A stretch of 64,000 nucleotides of DNA from Nostoc sp. NMS9 (GCF_017114995.1 NZ_JABXKL010000020.1:1-64000); one strand, 5' to 3'; positions 25,377-35,431 are shown, counted from the first letter of the stretch. Notes: a model not told the origin generated them from the letters alone. Translations and numbers: made by a program.

Positions 25377-27131
25377 TTACATCCTCTCCAATACCTGAAT
25401 TCCCAACAAAGATAATCCCAACTTCAGAGTTCTAGCAGTCAAATCACATAAAACTAAACGAGATGTTCGCTGCGGTTCCTCCGCTTGTAGTATGGGACAG
25501 CGATCGTAGAATTGGTTAAACTTCTGACTCAGTTCAAACAAATACTCGCATAAACGATTGGGCAGCAAGTCTTGCTCTACACTACTAATAACTTCATCCA
25601 GTTGAAGTAAATATTTTGCTAGCGCTAATTCTGTTTCATGCTGCAACAAAACGGCATTATTTCCCAACTCTTTAAAGTTAATATTACCCTTGCGGCTAAT
25701 CCCATAAATCCGCGCATAAACATACAGCATATAGGGCGCAGTATTACCTTTAAGATCCAGCATTTTGTCGTAGCTGAAGATGTAGTTACTGGTGCGATTT
25801 TGGCTTAAGTCTGCATACTTCACTGCACTGATTCCAACTACCCTAGCAACTTCATTAATAAATTCTTCAGTTTCTTGGCGTTCTTCTTTTTGTAATCTAG
25901 TTTTGAGGTCAGCATGGGCACGAGAAACAGCTTCATCTAATAAATCCCGTAACCGCACACTGTCCCCAAAACGAGTTTTGATTCTTTTACCATCTTCTCC
26001 TAACACCAACCCAAAAGGAACATGCACTAATTCCACATCATCAGGAATCCATCCGGCTTTGCGTGCCACTTGGAAAAATTGGGCAAAGTGGTTTCCTTGT
26101 CCAGCATCTGTTACATAAATTATCCGCTTTGCTTCATCCTGCTGAATCCGGTAACGGAGAGATGCTAAATCTGTTGTGGCGTAGTTATAACCACCATCTG
26201 ATTTCTGCACAATTAAAGGTAAGGGTTCACCTTCTCTATTTGTAAACCCTTCCAGAAAAACGCATTTTGCCCCTTGATTTTCTACCAGTAACCCAGATTT
26301 TTCTAAATCTTCCACAACTCCTGGTAGTAAGGGATTGTAAAAAGATTCGCCGCGTTCAATTAACTTGATATCCAGCAAGTCATAAATTATTTGAAACTCC
26401 TGCCGCGACTGTTCGCACAACAGTTTCCAAGCATGGAGTGTATCTTCTGCACCTGCTTGTAATCTGACGACTTCTTGGCGTGCTGTCTCTTGAAAAGCTT
26501 CATCTGTATCAAACCACAATTTGGCTTTGCGATAAAAAGAGACTAAATCACCAATATCTAAAGCATTAGCGGTGGTAAGCGCGTCTGGGTAAACTTCCCG
26601 CAGATAGGCGATTAACATGCCAAACTGCGTACCCCAATCGCCGACATGATTTAACCGCAGTACATCATGTCCTTGAAATTCTAAAATCCGGGCGATGGAA
26701 TCACCAATAATCGTCGAACGCAAGTGTCCAACGTGCATTTCTTTGGCAATATTCGGACTGGAAAAATCCACAATTTCCCGCTTCGGCGTTTTCGCGGCTG
26801 GAACTCCTAGTCTGGGATCAGCTTGAATCGCGTTGAGTTGTGCTTCTAAGTATGCTGTTTTCAGTTTCAGATTGATAAATCCCGGCCCAGCAATTTCTGG
26901 CGGTTCGCAGATTTCGGATACATCTAGTTTCTCAACGATCGCACCTGCGATCGCTCTTGGTTGCTTTCCTAACTTTTTACTCAGGGATAAAGCCACATTT
27001 ACCTGATAATCGCCAAATTTAGGATTGCTAGCAGGAACCAAAATTGGATCTACTCCAGCCAAGTCAGCGCCAAAAGCCGCGATTAAGGCCTGCTCTACGT
27101 GAGCTTTTAGTTTTTCTTGTGTAGCGTTCAT
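25377..27131 (-). CDS. argS: arginyl-tRNA synthetase
   Basis: ArgRS charges tRNA-Arg. The 584-residue protein has normal length and order: N-terminal Add-1 domain ([19 protein letters not shown]), class I HIGH motif as HVGH (133-136) in [20 protein letters not shown], the KMSKS-equivalent loop [12 protein letters not shown] and the C-terminal anticodon-binding DALR domain ending [13 protein letters not shown]. Single gene. Confidence 0.98.
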   Translation of the reverse strand: MNATQEKLKAHVEQALIAAFGADLAGVDPILVPASNPKFGDYQVNVALSLSKKLGKQPRAIAGAIVEKLDVSEICEPPEIAGPGFINLKLKTAYLEAQLNAIQADPRLGVPAAKTPKREIVDFSSPNIAKEMHVGHLRSTIIGDSIARILEFQGHDVLRLNHVGDWGTQFGMLIAYLREVYPDALTTANALDIGDLVSFYRKAKLWFDTDEAFQETARQEVVRLQAGAEDTLHAWKLLCEQSRQEFQIIYDLLDIKLIERGESFYNPLLPGVVEDLEKSGLLVENQGAKCVFLEGFTNREGEPLPLIVQKSDGGYNYATTDLASLRYRIQQDEAKRIIYVTDAGQGNHFAQFFQVARKAGWIPDDVELVHVPFGLVLGEDGKRIKTRFGDSVRLRDLLDEAVSRAHADLKTRLQKEERQETEEFINEVARVVGISAVKYADLSQNRTSNYIFSYDKMLDLKGNTAPYMLYVYARIYGISRKGNINFKELGNNAVLLQHETELALAKYLLQLDEVISSVEQDLLPNRLCEYLFELSQKFNQFYDRCPILQAEEPQRTSRLVLCDLTARTLKLGLSLLGIQVLERM

Positions 27132-27849
27132 ATATAGATTTTATCTGTGAAAGGGGGAATGTAGCTCTGGAAAAGCTTGATTATTTTAACCTTAAAAGAT
27201 ATTCATCAAGTCTAGGCAAAGACTGTCATTTTAAGGTACAACCCCCTTAAATTGTCTCCCATCCTTGGCATAACTTCTAGATTCTGACGATACCGAAGTC
27301 GATTTTGGCAGACTACTGCTAGTTAATCAAGTCAACGAAAGCATAGTACGTAGTAAGCACTTGAGTGCTTAAAACAAAGACTAAACTTATTTACCCAGGT
27401 TTCATTGATTTGATAGATTACTACGTTTCCCAACGTAAGTACCGAGATAAACTCTGTTTGTATAGCAGCAAATAACCTTCGTCAAGCCTAAGTTGATACA
27501 CCTAACAGCGCACTACTACTTATCTACCTTATTTAAATAAAAATTATTATAGATTAAGCTTTTAGCATTTCACTATAGGAATTGCACATCTTCTTTTCAT
27601 AAAAAATAGAAATATTTCATCAATTTTTCATCATATATAAGTTTAATTACTAGGTACTAACAACAGTGTAACATCCGATTAAAAATAGTATTTTTTCAGT
27701 AAAAATACTTTAAATAAAGAGCTATTTGAATCTACTAGTAAAAGTAAACAAATAGATTGACTTCGCAGAAGTATAGCTGTTAGAAGTAAGAGACAAGCGA
27801 AGATAGATAGCTGCTACAAAAGCATTATCTAAATTGTATTTCCTACTTA
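27132..27849. other. intergenic region upstream of the DUF4114 gene
   Basis: About 720 bases of AT-rich sequence without a gene. Bases 27350-27385 hold a degenerate copy of the GTAGTAAGCACTT...AGTGCTT palindromic repeat, which is complete at 32217. Confidence 0.55.
27350..27385. repeat. partial copy of GTAGTAAGCACTT palindromic repeat
   Basis: GTAGTAAGCACTTGAGTGCTT followed by a decayed second half (AAAGACTAAAC). Compare the intact 50-bp element at 32217-32266. Confidence 0.7.
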
Positions 27850-28695
27850 ATGGCTCATAAAATGAAACTTAATTTATTCACAGCCTTGATTGCTGCTACA
27901 GCTACCTTGACCGGATTAGTTTCCAAAGTAGAAACTGCATCTGCTGCTGATTTTAATTGGAATAGTTCATGGACTCAACCAACAATATATAGTAAGTCTA
28001 AAACTGGTTTTAACGACGCTCCTTTTCAACAATTTGTCCAAGCAGAAAGTGTTGCCCTTCCAAATAGCGGACAATTTAAATTAGACCCCAGTAAATTAAA
28101 CCTAAAATACGACCACGATGTTTCTGTTTACTTTATCAATGAGGGCGCAGGTTATAGAAACCAGTTAGCCTTTGAAGCTACAGGAACTACTAACAAGTCT
28201 GGGCTGCTTTTTAATGATATTTCTTGTGAAGGGACTGGATGTGTTGGCGGCTGGGGCGGTAACGCACTAAAACTAGGTGATGGGGTCAAAGTTGGTAATG
28301 TTACCGCAGGTACTCAACTCGACTTCTGGTTAAGAGCTGATGGTTTGAACCGTGGCAACTCTGCCAATATCTTTGGTACTGACACAGCTTCTAACGCTGA
28401 CGGACTACAGCACGCAGTTGCTTATGCTTACAACAACTACATCCTCCTGGCATTTGAGGATTTATACGGTGGTTTACACGCTTCAGGAGTAGATTCTGTA
28501 ACTGGTAAGTGGAACGAAGGTTCCGATCGCGACTTTAATGATGTTGTCGTCGTTCTTGATGTCGGCGAGGCAAATGTTAAAGCGTTAATTGGCGCTACCG
28601 TTCCTGAACCATCTGTTACTCTATCAATGTTTGCGGTGGGAGCAGTTAGTATGTTTGGATTGCGCCGCCGCCGTCAAAGTCGCACTTCTCACTAA
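27850..28695 (+). CDS. DUF4114-containing PEP-CTERM exported protein
   Basis: The 281-residue protein has a signal peptide (LNLFTALIAATATLTGLVSK, cleaved near ASAADF) and a central DUF4114-like domain ending in SDRDFNDVVVVLDV, a possible calcium-binding motif. It ends in a PEP-CTERM sorting signal: VPEPS, a hydrophobic stretch and the basic tail RRRRQSR. It is expected to be processed by an exosortase and displayed or released at the outer surface; no exosortase gene is in the window. A terminator hairpin follows. The true start may be the Met at 27862. Confidence 0.88.
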   Translation: MAHKMKLNLFTALIAATATLTGLVSKVETASAADFNWNSSWTQPTIYSKSKTGFNDAPFQQFVQAESVALPNSGQFKLDPSKLNLKYDHDVSVYFINEGAGYRNQLAFEATGTTNKSGLLFNDISCEGTGCVGGWGGNALKLGDGVKVGNVTAGTQLDFWLRADGLNRGNSANIFGTDTASNADGLQHAVAYAYNNYILLAFEDLYGGLHASGVDSVTGKWNEGSDRDFNDVVVVLDVGEANVKALIGATVPEPSVTLSMFAVGAVSMFGLRRRRQSRTSH

Positions 28696-28766
28696 ACTTT
28701 GAAACGGTGCTTAATATAAGGTGTATTTAGTTTAATTGGAAAATAACAAGCGATCAATCGCATTTT

Positions 28767-28793
28767 CACCCGTACATTTATACGGGTGATTTT
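28767..28793 (+). terminator. intrinsic terminator after the DUF4114 gene
   Basis: CACCCGTA (28767-28774), a six-base loop and TACGGGTG (28781-28788), followed by ATTTTA. Perfect 8-bp stem. Confidence 0.75.
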
Positions 28794-28823
28794 ACATTTG
28801 TAGTGGCATTTATATTTTATATT

Positions 28824-30092
28824 TTATCTATTGCGATCACGTTCTAAATCATCAATCACTTTTTGCAAATACCACTCGTCTGACATCCCAGGATGGTAAT
28901 CCTGGTTTTGCTGAATCAATCGTTCGGCAATTTCCCAATATCCCCCAACCATTCGTAAAAGTCGCTGACGTAGCAGATGATATTTTTGCTTTTTTGACTC
29001 TGGACTAAATTTCTGGATTTTTTCTAGGCTACTTAAGACTTGTTGATAATTTTCCCAGTCTTCTTGTTGGCAAAAGATACTCGCCGCCCGTTGATAATCT
29101 TCCACGGCGTTTTGTATTTCTTCTAAGCAAGTATAGGCAATGCCGCGATTGTAATAAGCTTGAGCATCATCAGAATTGATTTGTAGCGCTTGGGTGTAAT
29201 CTTGAATTGCACCAAGATAATTGCCCATTGCCCGATAGACATTACCTCTGGCAATATAGACTAAGACATCTTCGGGTTGCATCTGGAGTGCTTGGTTCAG
29301 ATCAGCGATCGCACCTTGATGATCTCCCAAGACAGAACGTGCTTTACCTCGGTTGCGATAAACAATCGCATCTTGAAAATTTAGTCGTAATGCTTGATTA
29401 AAATCTGCGATCGCTTCTCGATAATTCCCGATTTTACAACGCACAACCCCACGACAGCAGTAAGCTTGGGCATCTTGCGGATCGGCTTTTAATACCCAGT
29501 TTAAATCGGCGAGTGCTTCTTGGGTATCTCCCTTTTCAGCCTTTTCTAATAATTGTGTAAAATAATCATTGGTGGATAAAATTGGTGCATTAGTGGAAGG
29601 CGATTGCTCAAGGGCAGGTAATTTTTGTGGTTGTAGCTGTTTAATTCGTTCCAATGACAGACGACAATTCTCTTTATCTTGTTGCTCTAGATATAACCCA
29701 GCAGCTTTTTTAAAGTTAGCGATCGCATCTTGAATATAACCCTGTTTGCGCCGCACCATTCCCCGCAGATTATAAGCAGCAGCATAATTGAGATTGAGAC
29801 GAATCGCACGTTCAGCATCTTCTAGCGCCCCCGGTAAATTTTTCAGCGCTACCCTAGCCAATCCCCGACAATAATATGCTTCTATACTCTCAGGATTCAG
29901 CTTCAGGGCTTCGGTATAATCTGAAACAGCTTTCAGAATTGCGCCTGAGTCATAATGTGCTAAACCCCGTTGCAAATAAGCTTCGCTAAAGTAAGGTGTC
30001 AGTTGTAAAGCATGGTTAAATTCCTCAATTGCTCCCGCGTAATCTTTTCGCCTAGCCTTTTCCAATCCTCTATTGTAGAATTCATCATTCAT
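28824..30092 (-). CDS. TPR-repeat protein
   Basis: The 422-residue protein contains about nine tetratricopeptide repeats in two blocks: about residues 4-165 (FYNRGLEKARRKDYAGAIEEFNHAL and so on) and about 185-345 (AYCCRGVVRCKIGNYREAIADFNQAL and so on). They are separated by a Gln/Pro linker, and a charged C-terminal segment follows. There is no signal peptide, so it is presumably a cytoplasmic scaffold for protein-protein contacts. No enzymatic domain is visible and the partner is unknown. Confidence 0.9.
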   Translation of the reverse strand: MNDEFYNRGLEKARRKDYAGAIEEFNHALQLTPYFSEAYLQRGLAHYDSGAILKAVSDYTEALKLNPESIEAYYCRGLARVALKNLPGALEDAERAIRLNLNYAAAYNLRGMVRRKQGYIQDAIANFKKAAGLYLEQQDKENCRLSLERIKQLQPQKLPALEQSPSTNAPILSTNDYFTQLLEKAEKGDTQEALADLNWVLKADPQDAQAYCCRGVVRCKIGNYREAIADFNQALRLNFQDAIVYRNRGKARSVLGDHQGAIADLNQALQMQPEDVLVYIARGNVYRAMGNYLGAIQDYTQALQINSDDAQAYYNRGIAYTCLEEIQNAVEDYQRAASIFCQQEDWENYQQVLSSLEKIQKFSPESKKQKYHLLRQRLLRMVGGYWEIAERLIQQNQDYHPGMSDEWYLQKVIDDLERDRNR

Positions 30093-30318
30093 GACATTTG
30101 TTTGGTTGATTCAGTTAATTGAATTCCAGCAGGCTTGTTTCGTAGCCTAATCTATGCATTCATCTTCATATTTTAAGTATATTTCATAGTTTTTGTGAAA
30201 TAAAACCAACACACTACCCTAACTTTTGATAAATGGAATATTGTACACATCCAGATTTGGGAGTTCAGTTTAGTGAAAATATCACTAATCAAATTTATTA
30301 TTACATTCAGCAGTTTGT
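30093..30318. other. intergenic/decayed sequence before the DUF711 remnant
   Basis: AT-rich region between the TPR gene and the DUF711 remnant. It may include further decayed coding sequence (for example the frame reading LEYCTHPDLGVQFSEN), but nothing recognisable. Confidence 0.35.
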
Positions 30319-30525
30319 GGCTATGGATTTTATACAGTTACGATTCCAGGTGATATCACAATAGAAAAAATTACAGCTTTATTAATTGATATGGCAACTT
30401 TAGCCATCAAGTTAGATAAACCACTATCAGCACGATTATTTCCAATTCCAAATAAAAAAGCTGGGGAAATGACTACATTCAATTCCCCATATCTCGTAGA
30501 TTGTAAAATATTTACGGTTGACTAA
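30319..30525 (+). pseudogene. C-terminal remnant of a DUF711 (UPF0210) family gene
   Basis: A 68-codon open stretch without a start reads GYGFYTVTIPGDITIEKITALLIDMATLAIKLDKPLSARLFPIPNKKAGEMTTF and then stops. The VPGDI..E.....LLD...LA..L.KPL.ARL.PIPGKKAG motif is diagnostic of the C-terminal part of DUF711 proteins, which are over 400 residues. The rest of the gene is not present upstream, so this is a fossil. It lies immediately against the end of the convergent 2OG-Fe dioxygenase gene. Confidence 0.7.
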
Positions 30526-30527
30526 AA

Positions 30528-31196
30528 TTATTCTGAAAGCAAGCTGGGAGAAGTTAGCACAAAAACATCTCTACTGCCCTGAGCATGAATCTGTGGTTTG
30601 ATAGGAGTGGTAAAGTGGAAAAAATCATGATCGTTGACTAATAAGAGTTCTCCCGGATTTAGAACTTTGCTAAACACAGGCTTTTCTTTTTTGCCAGTAT
30701 ATAGATGTGTTTCTCCACCTTGAATATTATCTCTATCTACTGAAAATATACTAATAAAATCAGTACCATCTTGATGGATACCTTCAGGTGCTGGATTACC
30801 CAAATTATCTGCCGAACAAATAGTTCTAATTTGATGAACTCCGATTTCAGCTTCAGGATGAAGTTTACAAGAATCACTAAATGCTAAGACAAGATTCTTA
30901 AAAATATCAAGTTCTATAAGTGCATCTTCTAATTCTGGAAACTCTCTTTTTATGTCACCCACTAATGGATTGTAATCTTTACTTTGAAAGAGGTAGCCAT
31001 GAGGTAATTTGATTAAATGATTTCCAGAAACTGTGAACCGAGATAATCTTCTGGAACGATAATTGCCTTTGATATAAGGGTCAATAGGCATATTACTAAA
31101 AAATGGCTTAAAACCTTCTGGATTGATTGAAGTTACTTTTCTTAGAGTAAACAGAAAAGCATATTCTAATTCCGTTGCTGTCCACACTTCTTGCAT
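30528..31196 (-). CDS. 2OG-Fe(II) dioxygenase of the DUF2257 (isoleucine-dioxygenase-like) family
   Basis: About 222 residues. HQDG (HxD) near residue 140, FHFTTPI about 55 residues later and SRDVFVLTSPS give the two-His-one-carboxylate iron site and the 2-oxoglutarate-binding Arg. Family members hydroxylate free amino acids such as isoleucine; the substrate here is unknown. The start is the Met at 31196, preceded by AAGGAGGTAAATCCT; the track's earlier ATG lies inside the ribosome site. Single gene next to a DUF711 fossil. Confidence 0.85.
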   Translation of the reverse strand: MQEVWTATELEYAFLFTLRKVTSINPEGFKPFFSNMPIDPYIKGNYRSRRLSRFTVSGNHLIKLPHGYLFQSKDYNPLVGDIKREFPELEDALIELDIFKNLVLAFSDSCKLHPEAEIGVHQIRTICSADNLGNPAPEGIHQDGTDFISIFSVDRDNIQGGETHLYTGKKEKPVFSKVLNPGELLLVNDHDFFHFTTPIKPQIHAQGSRDVFVLTSPSLLSE

Positions 31197-31436
31197 AGGA
31201 TTTACCTCCTTGCACATTGAAATTCTCCCAGTTTTTTTATGGGAGGCTTGTAATATTTAGTATATGCTACTTTTTATTACTATGTTGTCAATTTAACTAC
31301 AAAAGTTGACAATCCATGATATATAAAGTTCCTCAAATTCTGTCACAGGGCGGAGTCGCTGCTGAAAAAATTTGCAGATATGGGTTCGGTGGGTAAAAAA
31401 TTAACGTATATTTACAAGCAGCAACAAGGTTCAATA

Positions 31437-32162
31437 ATGATAGATTGGCTTTACTCTTACCCTGTTTTGTATCCCGGTATTTTGCTCAAGCGTTACAAGC
31501 GGTTTTTTGCTGACGTTCAACTTACTTCTGGCGAAATAGTGACAGCACACTGTCCCAATACAGGGCCAATGACTGGAGTATCGACTCCTCAAAGTGCGGT
31601 ACAGCTTTCCAAAAGCGATAATCTTAACCGTAAATTGGCTTACACTTTAGAACTAATTCAGGTACATGACAATGAGCCAACTTGGGTAGGCATAAATACT
31701 TTTTTGCCCAATCGGGTGGTAAAGCTAGCTTTGGCGAAATACCTTTTCCCGGAATTGGGCAACTACAGCCAAATCAAGGGCGAGGTAGTTTATGGGCTAG
31801 ATAAAAAAAGTCGAGTAGATTTTTTTTTGACGGGGAGTGATGAGGAACGCCCGATTTATTTAGAAGTGAAAAATACAACTTTGTCTGAGGGGAGATTAGC
31901 CCTATTTCCTGACACGGAGACTACAAGAGGGCAAAAGCACTTGCGAGAACTGATGGCGCTGTTACCTTTAACTCGTGCGGTGATGCTTTACTTTATCAAT
32001 CGCGGTGATTGTATCGAGTTCTCCCCTGGCGATCGCACAGATCCTGTATATGGTAAATTATTACGGGATGCGATCGCTCTCGGTTTAGAAGTCTTACCTT
32101 GCCGTTTTGACATTTCCCCCGAAGGTATCCGTTATTTGGGTTTGGCAAAACTAAAAATTTGA
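31437..32162 (+). CDS. sfsA: SfsA family DNA-binding/nuclease protein
   Basis: From the Met at 31437 the protein has about 241 residues, the normal SfsA length. It has the conserved start (YPGILLKRYKRFFADVQL), CPNTGPMTG, RKLAYTLELIQ, SRVDFFL and EVKNTTL...ALFPDTETTRGQKHLREL. SfsA was named for sugar fermentation stimulation; the fold is PD-(D/E)XK-like. The track adds 19 residues at the N-terminus that are not part of the family. Confidence 0.93.
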   Translation: MIDWLYSYPVLYPGILLKRYKRFFADVQLTSGEIVTAHCPNTGPMTGVSTPQSAVQLSKSDNLNRKLAYTLELIQVHDNEPTWVGINTFLPNRVVKLALAKYLFPELGNYSQIKGEVVYGLDKKSRVDFFLTGSDEERPIYLEVKNTTLSEGRLALFPDTETTRGQKHLRELMALLPLTRAVMLYFINRGDCIEFSPGDRTDPVYGKLLRDAIALGLEVLPCRFDISPEGIRYLGLAKLKI

Positions 32163-32216
32163 TTACATCTAATTAAGAGAAACTAGTACAATGTCTAAGT
32201 TAGTAATGAAAAGTTT

Positions 32217-32266
32217 GTAGTAAGCACTTTAGTGCTTAGAAAATTAAGGACTAAAGTCCTTACTAC
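32217..32266. repeat. 50-bp double-palindrome dispersed repeat
   Basis: GTAGTAAGCACTTTAGTGCTT and AAGGACTAAAGTCCTTACTAC: outer arms GTAGTAAG/CTTACTAC plus two internal palindromes (AAGCACTTTAGTGCTT and AAGGACTAAAGTCCTT). The geometry suggests a small non-autonomous element or a REP-like sequence. A decayed copy is at 27350. Confidence 0.85.
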
Positions 32267-32335
32267 GAACTTGATTACCCATCAATTTAAACTTGACAGA
32301 CTACTAGCAATTGCAACGTTTTTACACGTATAAAA

Positions 32336-32374
32336 CAACAAATCCATCTAGATGCTGTCTAGATGGATTTGTTG
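32336..32374. terminator. 17-bp perfect inverted repeat, probable terminator
   Basis: CAACAAATCCATCTAGA (32336-32352), loop TGCTG, then TCTAGATGGATTTGTTG (32358-32374). It lies between the convergent sfsA and fasciclin genes. No strong U-tract on either side, so termination is inferred from position and stability. Confidence 0.5.
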
Positions 32375-32409
32375 ATAGTTGATGTTTACTAAAAAACATT
32401 CAACCAGAC

Positions 32410-32471
32410 TGTAATGAAGAAACGACTATAGGTAGTCGCCACCTCAGAAATAGCGTTCGCTATTCTGAGGT
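32410..32471 (-). terminator. terminator hairpins after the fasciclin gene
   Basis: On the minus strand, just after the stop codon, a 14-bp stem with one bulge (ACCTCAGAATAGCG/CGCTATTTCTGAGGT) is followed by a second hairpin CGACTA-CCTA-TAGTCG and TTTCTTCATT. Confidence 0.6.
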
Positions 32472-32475
32472 TTGG

Positions 32476-32877
32476 TTATGCAGGAATCAAAACTGTGTCA
32501 ATGACGTGGATGACACCGTTATCAGCAGCAACATCTGCTGTTGCAACTGTTGCATCATTAATCTTAACGCCATTAGAAGCGTCAATTTTTACATCTGAAC
32601 CTTCAACTGTTTTAGCTGTCTTCAGCTTAACTACATCAGCAGCCAGTACCTTGCCTGAAACAACATGATAGGTCAAGATTTTCTTGAGCTTTGCAGGATC
32701 TTTCAGTAATGCGTCTACAGTACCTGCTGGAAGCTTGTTAAACGCTTCGTCAGTGGGTGCGAAGACGGTGAATGGTCCAGCACCTTTCAGTGTATCTACC
32801 AGACCAGCCGCTTGGATTGCTGCAACTAGTGTCTTGAAAGAACCATTGTTAGTAGCAGTGTCAATTATGTTAGCCAT
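32476..32877 (-). CDS. fasciclin (FAS1) domain protein, no signal peptide
   Basis: The 133-residue protein is a single FAS1 domain with both conserved boxes: H1-like [16 protein letters not shown] and H2-like [14 protein letters not shown], plus the central YHVVSGK. Most FAS1 proteins are exported adhesion proteins, but this one begins directly with [17 protein letters not shown] and lacks a signal peptide, a form common in cyanobacteria. A paralog is at 60832. Confidence 0.95.
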   Translation of the reverse strand: MANIIDTATNNGSFKTLVAAIQAAGLVDTLKGAGPFTVFAPTDEAFNKLPAGTVDALLKDPAKLKKILTYHVVSGKVLAADVVKLKTAKTVEGSDVKIDASNGVKINDATVATADVAADNGVIHVIDTVLIPA

Positions 32878-33619
32878 GTGTTTTACCTATTTCTGTGTAA
32901 CTTGTTACAAATCTAAACTATTTGTTTAATAAAATCCATCTATCATTAGGCGTATGTCAAATCAATTTTTTTATTGGTAACATAAAAGTTTATATATTTT
33001 TTTATACAAATAAAGAATTATATGTACATCGTCTAGGCGGATGAGTTATTAGCACTGCTGGATGCGCTCACGATTTTTTTTACGCAGTGCTAGAGGCGAT
33101 CGCATCCAAAGATTGTCAGGGCAGCACTTACAATACCAATAAAGTTAGCTAAATGGATGATTAAAAATATTTAGTTGGTATAAATAAAGCTTTAGATATT
33201 TAGGAGCAATCTAAAAATTTTATAGCACAATCCATACTAGATAAACAAATCAGAGCTATTTAGAGAATTTAAATATACTTGCATTAGCTTTTTGTCAGGA
33301 TTTATTGACCAAAAAAGTTGGTAATAAGCGTATTTAACTGATATTATTTCATCACTAAATACATTTCACTCGCTGTTTGTGTAATTCCACTTGGAAATAA
33401 CAAACGGGCGATCACACCAATGCTTTTAGCAATTGTGATTGGCCGGGCCGTTTATTTCCAGAATTTATGATGCGTAAGATTTACGCCAAAACCTTCTCTA
33501 ACTCCCATTTATCTATATCCTCTACCTTCTGTGTGGTTAGTATTTCTGTTGACTGTACGTAAGTCAGGTATGTCAACAATGAGACTTTTAGGTAATATTT
33601 TCCCCAAACTATAACTTTC
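32878..33619. other. intergenic region, no gene seen
   Basis: About 740 bases of AT-rich sequence between the divergent fasciclin and modA genes. One HIP1 site is at about 33097. No hairpin or conserved RNA was recognised. The 97-residue ORF at 33481 is antisense to the modA start. Confidence 0.5.
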
Positions 33620-34474
33620 ATGAACAGAAGAAGACTTATTGCTTGGATTGCTACAGCAGCTAGCAGCATGATGCTGGTAATAGGCTTGCAGTTCCTTAAT
33701 TTATCACCAGCAAGCTCTGTAACGACACTTAACGTGTATGCAGCTGTCAGTTTAACAAACGCGCTGAATGCCATTAAGACTCAGTACCAAAATGCTAACC
33801 CAGGAGTCAACGTTGTTTATACGTTTGGTGCTTCTGGTACTTTACTGAGTCAAATACAAGCAGGAGCACCAGCAGATATTTTCATTTCTGCTGCTACCAG
33901 CCAAATAGATGTATTGCAGAATTCAACCCCAAGTAAATTGGTTGCAGCTAGTCGTAAAAACGTTGTCAAAAACCGTCTAGTTTTGATTGCGCCTACCACA
34001 CCTCCCGTTAGTGCTGGTAGTGCTACTCTCACTAGTTTCAATGGTTTGACCAATGCCAACATTACTGGTATTGCCATAGGTGACTATACAGGTACTCCTC
34101 CAGTTGTGCCAGCAGGAAATTATGCCAAACAAGTTCTCACTAGCCGAGGTATTTTCACTACTCTCAGTTCTAAATTATACCGTGCTAGTAATGTGCGTAA
34201 CGTTTTAACTGCTGTTGAAAATAAAACTCTTCTAGTTGGAGGTGTAAATAAAACTATCAATGCAGGTGTTGTTTACAAAACTGATGCGGCCATTTCTAAC
34301 AAGGTAAGAGTAGTACAAACTGCCCTCACAACAGAGAGCGATTCGATTGTTTATCCACTGGGTATACTCACCAGAACTAAAGTTTTAACGACGGCACAGA
34401 GTTTTTCTAACTACTTAAGTGGTAGTACAGCTCAGAATATCTTCAAAAATACTTACGGGTTTATCCTGCCTTAA
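33620..34474 (+). CDS. modA: molybdate-type ABC transporter substrate-binding protein
   Basis: The 284-residue protein has a signal peptide (LIAWIATAASSMMLVIGLQ) and the ModA signature: LNVYAAVSLTNALNAI, VVYTFGASGTLLSQIQAGAPADIFISA and VKNRLVLIAP. It should bind molybdate or tungstate in the periplasm. It is an orphan: no ModB/ModC gene is adjacent, so the permease must be elsewhere or the ligand differs. Confidence 0.88.
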   Translation: MNRRRLIAWIATAASSMMLVIGLQFLNLSPASSVTTLNVYAAVSLTNALNAIKTQYQNANPGVNVVYTFGASGTLLSQIQAGAPADIFISAATSQIDVLQNSTPSKLVAASRKNVVKNRLVLIAPTTPPVSAGSATLTSFNGLTNANITGIAIGDYTGTPPVVPAGNYAKQVLTSRGIFTTLSSKLYRASNVRNVLTAVENKTLLVGGVNKTINAGVVYKTDAAISNKVRVVQTALTTESDSIVYPLGILTRTKVLTTAQSFSNYLSGSTAQNIFKNTYGFILP

Positions 34475-34540
34475 TCACCAGAAAGTAAATCAATCAAGTA
34501 CTCGTTGTCGTGAATTTTGAACTATTTGGAGTTATGTCTT

Positions 34541-35149
34541 GTGAAGTTCACTAAAAAACTCTCAATTATTGTTTGTGGTTTGACTACTGCTTTCCTTCAT
34601 ACTGCTGTGATTACTAATACTTATAAGTCAGCAGCACAAGCTGAAAGACAAGAACTGATTATCAACGGGGGATTTGAATACGACTCTCTTATAGATCCAA
34701 CTAATCCCGAAACTACAAATCCTAATGTTACAGGATGGGTTAAATCTGGTAATTCGACAGACACATTAGGTACTAAAATTGACAATTTTCCTAATACTGG
34801 TAAGCAAGGATTATCGCTTGGTGGATTTTCAGCCATTAGCTACATATCGCAGACTATCCCTACATTTCCTGGTCAACTCTACAAACTTACTTACTATCTT
34901 GCATCGACAGAAGAGGCACCCGATCTGAATAACAAATTTAAGGTTTTTATAGGTGGAAAAAAAGTTTCTGTTCAAAACAATACACCTTACCAAGCCTACA
35001 CAAAATACACGTTAAATTTTAGAGCAAAAGGAAGATCCACCGAAATAAAGTTTGGCTACCAAGCCAAGTATGCGTTTTTATATTTGGATGACGTGAGTGT
35101 CAAAGCTACACCTGAAATCAAGGGAAAAACTATAGGGATGACCCCGTGA
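34541..35149 (+). CDS. exported protein, paralog of the next gene, PEP-CTERM degraded
   Basis: About 202 residues from GTG 34541, the start aligned with ATG 35432 of the next gene. A signal peptide (LSIIVCGLTTAFLHTAVITN, ending SAAQA) precedes a beta-rich domain with NGGFEYD, TGWVKSG, QGLSLGGFSAISYISQTI and YLDDVSVKA, the pattern of carbohydrate-binding-like DUF642/CBM4_9 folds. Where the paralog has VPEPSTIGG, this protein has TPEIKGKTIGMTP and stops, so the anchoring helix is gone. It should be released rather than sorted. Confidence 0.8.
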   Translation: MKFTKKLSIIVCGLTTAFLHTAVITNTYKSAAQAERQELIINGGFEYDSLIDPTNPETTNPNVTGWVKSGNSTDTLGTKIDNFPNTGKQGLSLGGFSAISYISQTIPTFPGQLYKLTYYLASTEEAPDLNNKFKVFIGGKKVSVQNNTPYQAYTKYTLNFRAKGRSTEIKFGYQAKYAFLYLDDVSVKATPEIKGKTIGMTP

Positions 35150-35431
35150 TAGATGATGGGGATGAATAAACCAAAGGTAGAAGCCTAAGCAATGTCTGGC
35201 TCAATAGTGTCAATAATGCCACTAAAATTCATCTGATTTAAAAACTCCATAATGCGTTTGTTGAGAAAAATTGCCTTGGGTGTATGAATCATTATCCACA
35301 TCTATAGCTAACTCTTATAAACCAGAAGAAAGTGTTCATTTTTATTGACACTACTGAAAGCCAGCCAGCATGGATGTAACTATCAACTTATTTTCATTGT
35401 CAAAATTTAGAATTATTTGGAGTCAAGTTTC

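Larger units (their letters stand above)
32163..32475. other. intergenic region with three inverted repeats
   Basis: A 313-base convergent intergenic region holding the 50-bp palindromic element at 32217, the 17-bp perfect hairpin at 32336 and the fasciclin terminator hairpins at 32423-32471. Confidence 0.8.

Noticed and set aside
33481-33774. 97-residue minus-strand ORF
   Set aside because: Antisense to the modA signal peptide region, which is clearly coding on the plus strand.
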